Shown: positions 4,003 through 5,308 of the stretch, in pieces
How the letters are laid out: each line of letters starts with the position of its first letter
How positions within the stretch are numbered: the stretch's first letter is position 1
Source of the DNA: Verrucomicrobiales bacterium
GTDB taxonomy: Bacteria; Verrucomicrobiota; Verrucomicrobiia; Limisphaerales; UBA1096
Assembly (NCBI GenBank): GCA_028817635.1
Contig: JAPPPH010000347.1
Coordinates: 1 to 5,308, forward strand
Direction of reading: 5' to 3'
Length of the DNA: 5,308 nt
Program-made: the position numbers and the translations under genes
Notes under the pieces: generated by a model
What the model saw: only the letters and a program-made list of their open reading frames with translations
Told to the model about the DNA's origin: nothing
Databases searched by the model: none

Positions 4003-5160
4003 TTAGTTTTTGAAACGGTTGAGGCGGAGGAAGTCGATGGGGTGGGTGGTTTTGCCTTCGATGGCGAGGTCGCTGAGGAGGCGGCCCATGACGCTGGAGA
4101 ATTTGAAGCCATGGCCCGAGAAGCCGCAGGCGAAGTGTACGCGGTCGCTCTCCGGATGACTGTCGATGACGAAATGGCCGTCGGCTGAGTTGGTGTATTT
4201 GCAAACTTTGATGGCCTCGATGGGGCCAAGCCCGCTGGGCAGATACCGGCGGAGCGGCAGCCGGATCTCCTCTTCGTCAGCGGGGAACGTTTCGGCGGTG
4301 ATTGCGTCGGGGGGCATCGGTTGGCCGGGGTGATGCCATGCGAGTTTGAGTCCGCTGCCTTCGTCGGGATCGTCGCTCATCGGGAAGCCGTAGTAGATGC
4401 CTGTGAGGTCGCCGTCGCCGTTGGGGTCGATATTCCAAACCGGAAACTCACCGCGTTGGAACGGCGTTGCATCCGGCGGGCGCACCCAGCCGAGGACTTG
4501 GCGGGTGACGGTGAGTTCCAGCTTGGGTAGCCGCAGCAATGGGCCGGACCACGCTCCGGCGCAGATGATCAATCGCGCTGCGGTGTGCGTGCCGGACGCT
4601 GTTTGGACGGTGACGCCGTGCGCGTCGTGCGACCAGTCGAGAACCGGTTCGTTGGTGATCAGGATGGCGCCTTGTTGTTGGGCGGCACGGGCGTAGGTCT
4701 CGACAGCACGCTCGGAGAGGAGGTAGCCGCCCTCCGGTTCGAGCGCACCGACCATCGCTTCGGGCAGGGTGAACTGCGGGAATTGCTGCGCCAACTCGGC
4801 ATGGGTCAATGTGGAGTAGGAAAGGGCGTGTTTTTCGGAGGCGAGTTTGACGCCGCTGATCGCCTCGCCCTCGGGGAAACCCATGTACAGCACGCCGGTC
4901 TTGTGGAGCAGTCGCGTGCCGGTTTCCTGTTCGATCTCGTCCCAAAGCCGGTAAGCCTCCTTGAGCAGCGGCACGTAGTCGGGGTGCTCCTGATAGGTCA
5001 GGCGGATGACGCGGGTGTTGCCGTTGTAGGAGGAGTTGGTGTTGGGCACCGGCTGGCTGTCGATGCCGAGCACCTTGGCGCCGCGCCTGGCCAAGTGCAG
5101 ACAGGCCGCCGCGCCCATCGAGCCGATCCCGACGACGATGACATCGTGGTGCGAACTCAT
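4003..5160 (-). CDS. FAD-dependent amine oxidase, monomeric sarcosine oxidase / N-methyl-L-tryptophan oxidase type
   Basis: This complete 385-residue flavoenzyme of the DAO family probably oxidises an N-methylated amino acid or related secondary amine, yielding an imine/aldehyde and hydrogen peroxide. The dinucleotide-binding fold is at the N terminus: DVIVVGIGSMGAAA (6-19) with G11-x-G13-x-x-G16 and the strand-end acid Asp34. NTRVIR (48-53) supplies active-site arginines. SGLKLAWH (269-276) contains a lysine matching the oxygen-activating lysine of monomeric sarcosine oxidase. VCKYTNSADGHFVID (319-333) carries Cys320 at the position of the covalent FAD attachment, and CGFSGHGFKFSS (345-356) is the C-terminal FAD/substrate signature. 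The length equals that of bacterial monomeric sarcosine oxidases (about 390). The enzyme is cytoplasmic, with no signal peptide. The substrate is uncertain because SSYNG replaces the usual His-containing segment before NTR. Its ATG overlaps the upstream gene's stop (ATGA). Confidence 0.92.
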   Translation of the reverse strand: MSSHHDVIVVGIGSMGAAACLHLARRGAKVLGIDSQPVPNTNSSYNGNTRVIRLTYQEHPDYVPLLKEAYRLWDEIEQETGTRLLHKTGVLYMGFPEGEAISGVKLASEKHALSYSTLTHAELAQQFPQFTLPEAMVGALEPEGGYLLSERAVETYARAAQQQGAILITNEPVLDWSHDAHGVTVQTASGTHTAARLIICAGAWSGPLLRLPKLELTVTRQVLGWVRPPDATPFQRGEFPVWNIDPNGDGDLTGIYYGFPMSDDPDEGSGLKLAWHHPGQPMPPDAITAETFPADEEEIRLPLRRYLPSGLGPIEAIKVCKYTNSADGHFVIDSHPESDRVHFACGFSGHGFKFSSVMGRLLSDLAIEGKTTHPIDFLRLNRFKN

Positions 5161-5308
5161 TGGCGGCCGCGTTTTTTGAGAATCTTGACCTGTGTCCGCC
5201 GCTTAGCCAAGTCGAGCAACTGGCTGGGCGTGGCGAAACGGGAGATGTTCAGGTAGTCCGGTTGTTCCTTGTCGGTGGTTGGATAGTCTCGGAGGTTGCT
5301 TTTTCGGA
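5157..5308 (-). CDS. C-terminal fragment of an unrecognised gene upstream of the oxidase
   Basis: A minus-strand frame is open from the window edge to a TGA at 5157-5159. It gives 49 residues including RDYPTTDKEQPDYLNISRF (6-24) and ATPSQLLDLAKRR (25-37), and ends ILKKRGRQ. The stop shares bases with the oxidase start codon (ATGA, 4-nt overlap), a typical sign of translational coupling within an operon. The composition is coherent for a real protein with a basic C terminus, but I cannot name a family from this fragment. LAKRR is encoded by a sequence near the dispersed repeat core (CTTGGCTAAGCG, one mismatch), which may be chance. Confidence 0.6.
   Translation of the reverse strand, partial: RKSNLRDYPTTDKEQPDYLNISRFATPSQLLDLAKRRTQVKILKKRGRQ

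Noticed and set aside
5086..5098. GCGCCTGGCCAAG near-match to the repeat in the oxidase
   Set aside because: It encodes HLARRG, a common motif in the FAD-binding fold, so the resemblance is best explained by protein constraint.
5200..5211. CGCTTAGCCAAG near-match to the repeat in the truncated gene
   Set aside because: It has a mismatch inside the palindrome and no third half-site. A chance coding match cannot be excluded.
4585..5256. Plus-strand open frame of 223 codons
   Set aside because: It is antisense to the amine oxidase gene. The long open frame is expected from its codon composition, and the translation has no domain features.

Overview
The window looks like bacterial chromosome of moderately high G+C content, probably from the Planctomycetota-Verrucomicrobiota-Chlamydiota group and most likely Verrucomicrobiota. 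That placement is an inference from gene content (a secreted formylglycine-type sulfatase, a sodium:solute symporter, a short HicBA module) and from abundant short palindromic repeats. No marker gene is present to prove it.

Layout. Plus strand, 1-1986: the C-terminal part of a sodium:solute symporter (1-627) is followed after 4 nt by a complete polyphosphate kinase 2 (632-1483). A two-gene toxin-antitoxin module comes next, with the antitoxin HicB (1559-1762) overlapping the toxin HicA (1759-1986). Minus strand, 5308-2008, in transcription order: the 3' end of an unrecognised gene overlaps by 4 nt a flavin-dependent amine oxidase of the monomeric sarcosine oxidase / N-methyltryptophan oxidase type (5160-4003). 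A 146-nt spacer with a large imperfect inverted repeat follows, then a secreted sulfatase (start 3856), then a small four-helix membrane protein (2427-2008) that converges on hicA.

The most unusual content is a short dispersed repeat, CGCTTGGCCAAGCGCTTGG. It is built from three alternating 7-nt half-sites, so two perfect palindromes overlap. Three full 19-nt copies (1486, 1989, 2435), one 17-nt copy (3873), one 14-nt palindrome (3810) and one split copy (2502-2529) all fall within about 2.4 kb, and every copy that can be oriented points the same way. Copies sit 2 nt after the ppk2 and hicA stop codons, directly against the stop of the membrane gene, at the sulfatase/membrane-gene junction, in the sulfatase leader and inside the sulfatase coding sequence, including its signal peptide. 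The unit has no stop codon in any of its six frames. At the sulfatase 3' end it is read in frame, and the sulfatase frame then stays open for about 190 codons, across the whole membrane-protein gene and into the antisense of hicA. I interpret this as a possible loss of the original sulfatase stop.

Functional reading. The symporter, secreted sulfatase and amine oxidase fit a bacterium scavenging sulfated or methylated organic compounds, but they need not form one pathway. PPK2 is a nucleotide/polyphosphate energy enzyme, probably co-transcribed with the symporter. hicBA is a small accessory module bracketed by direct copies of the repeat.
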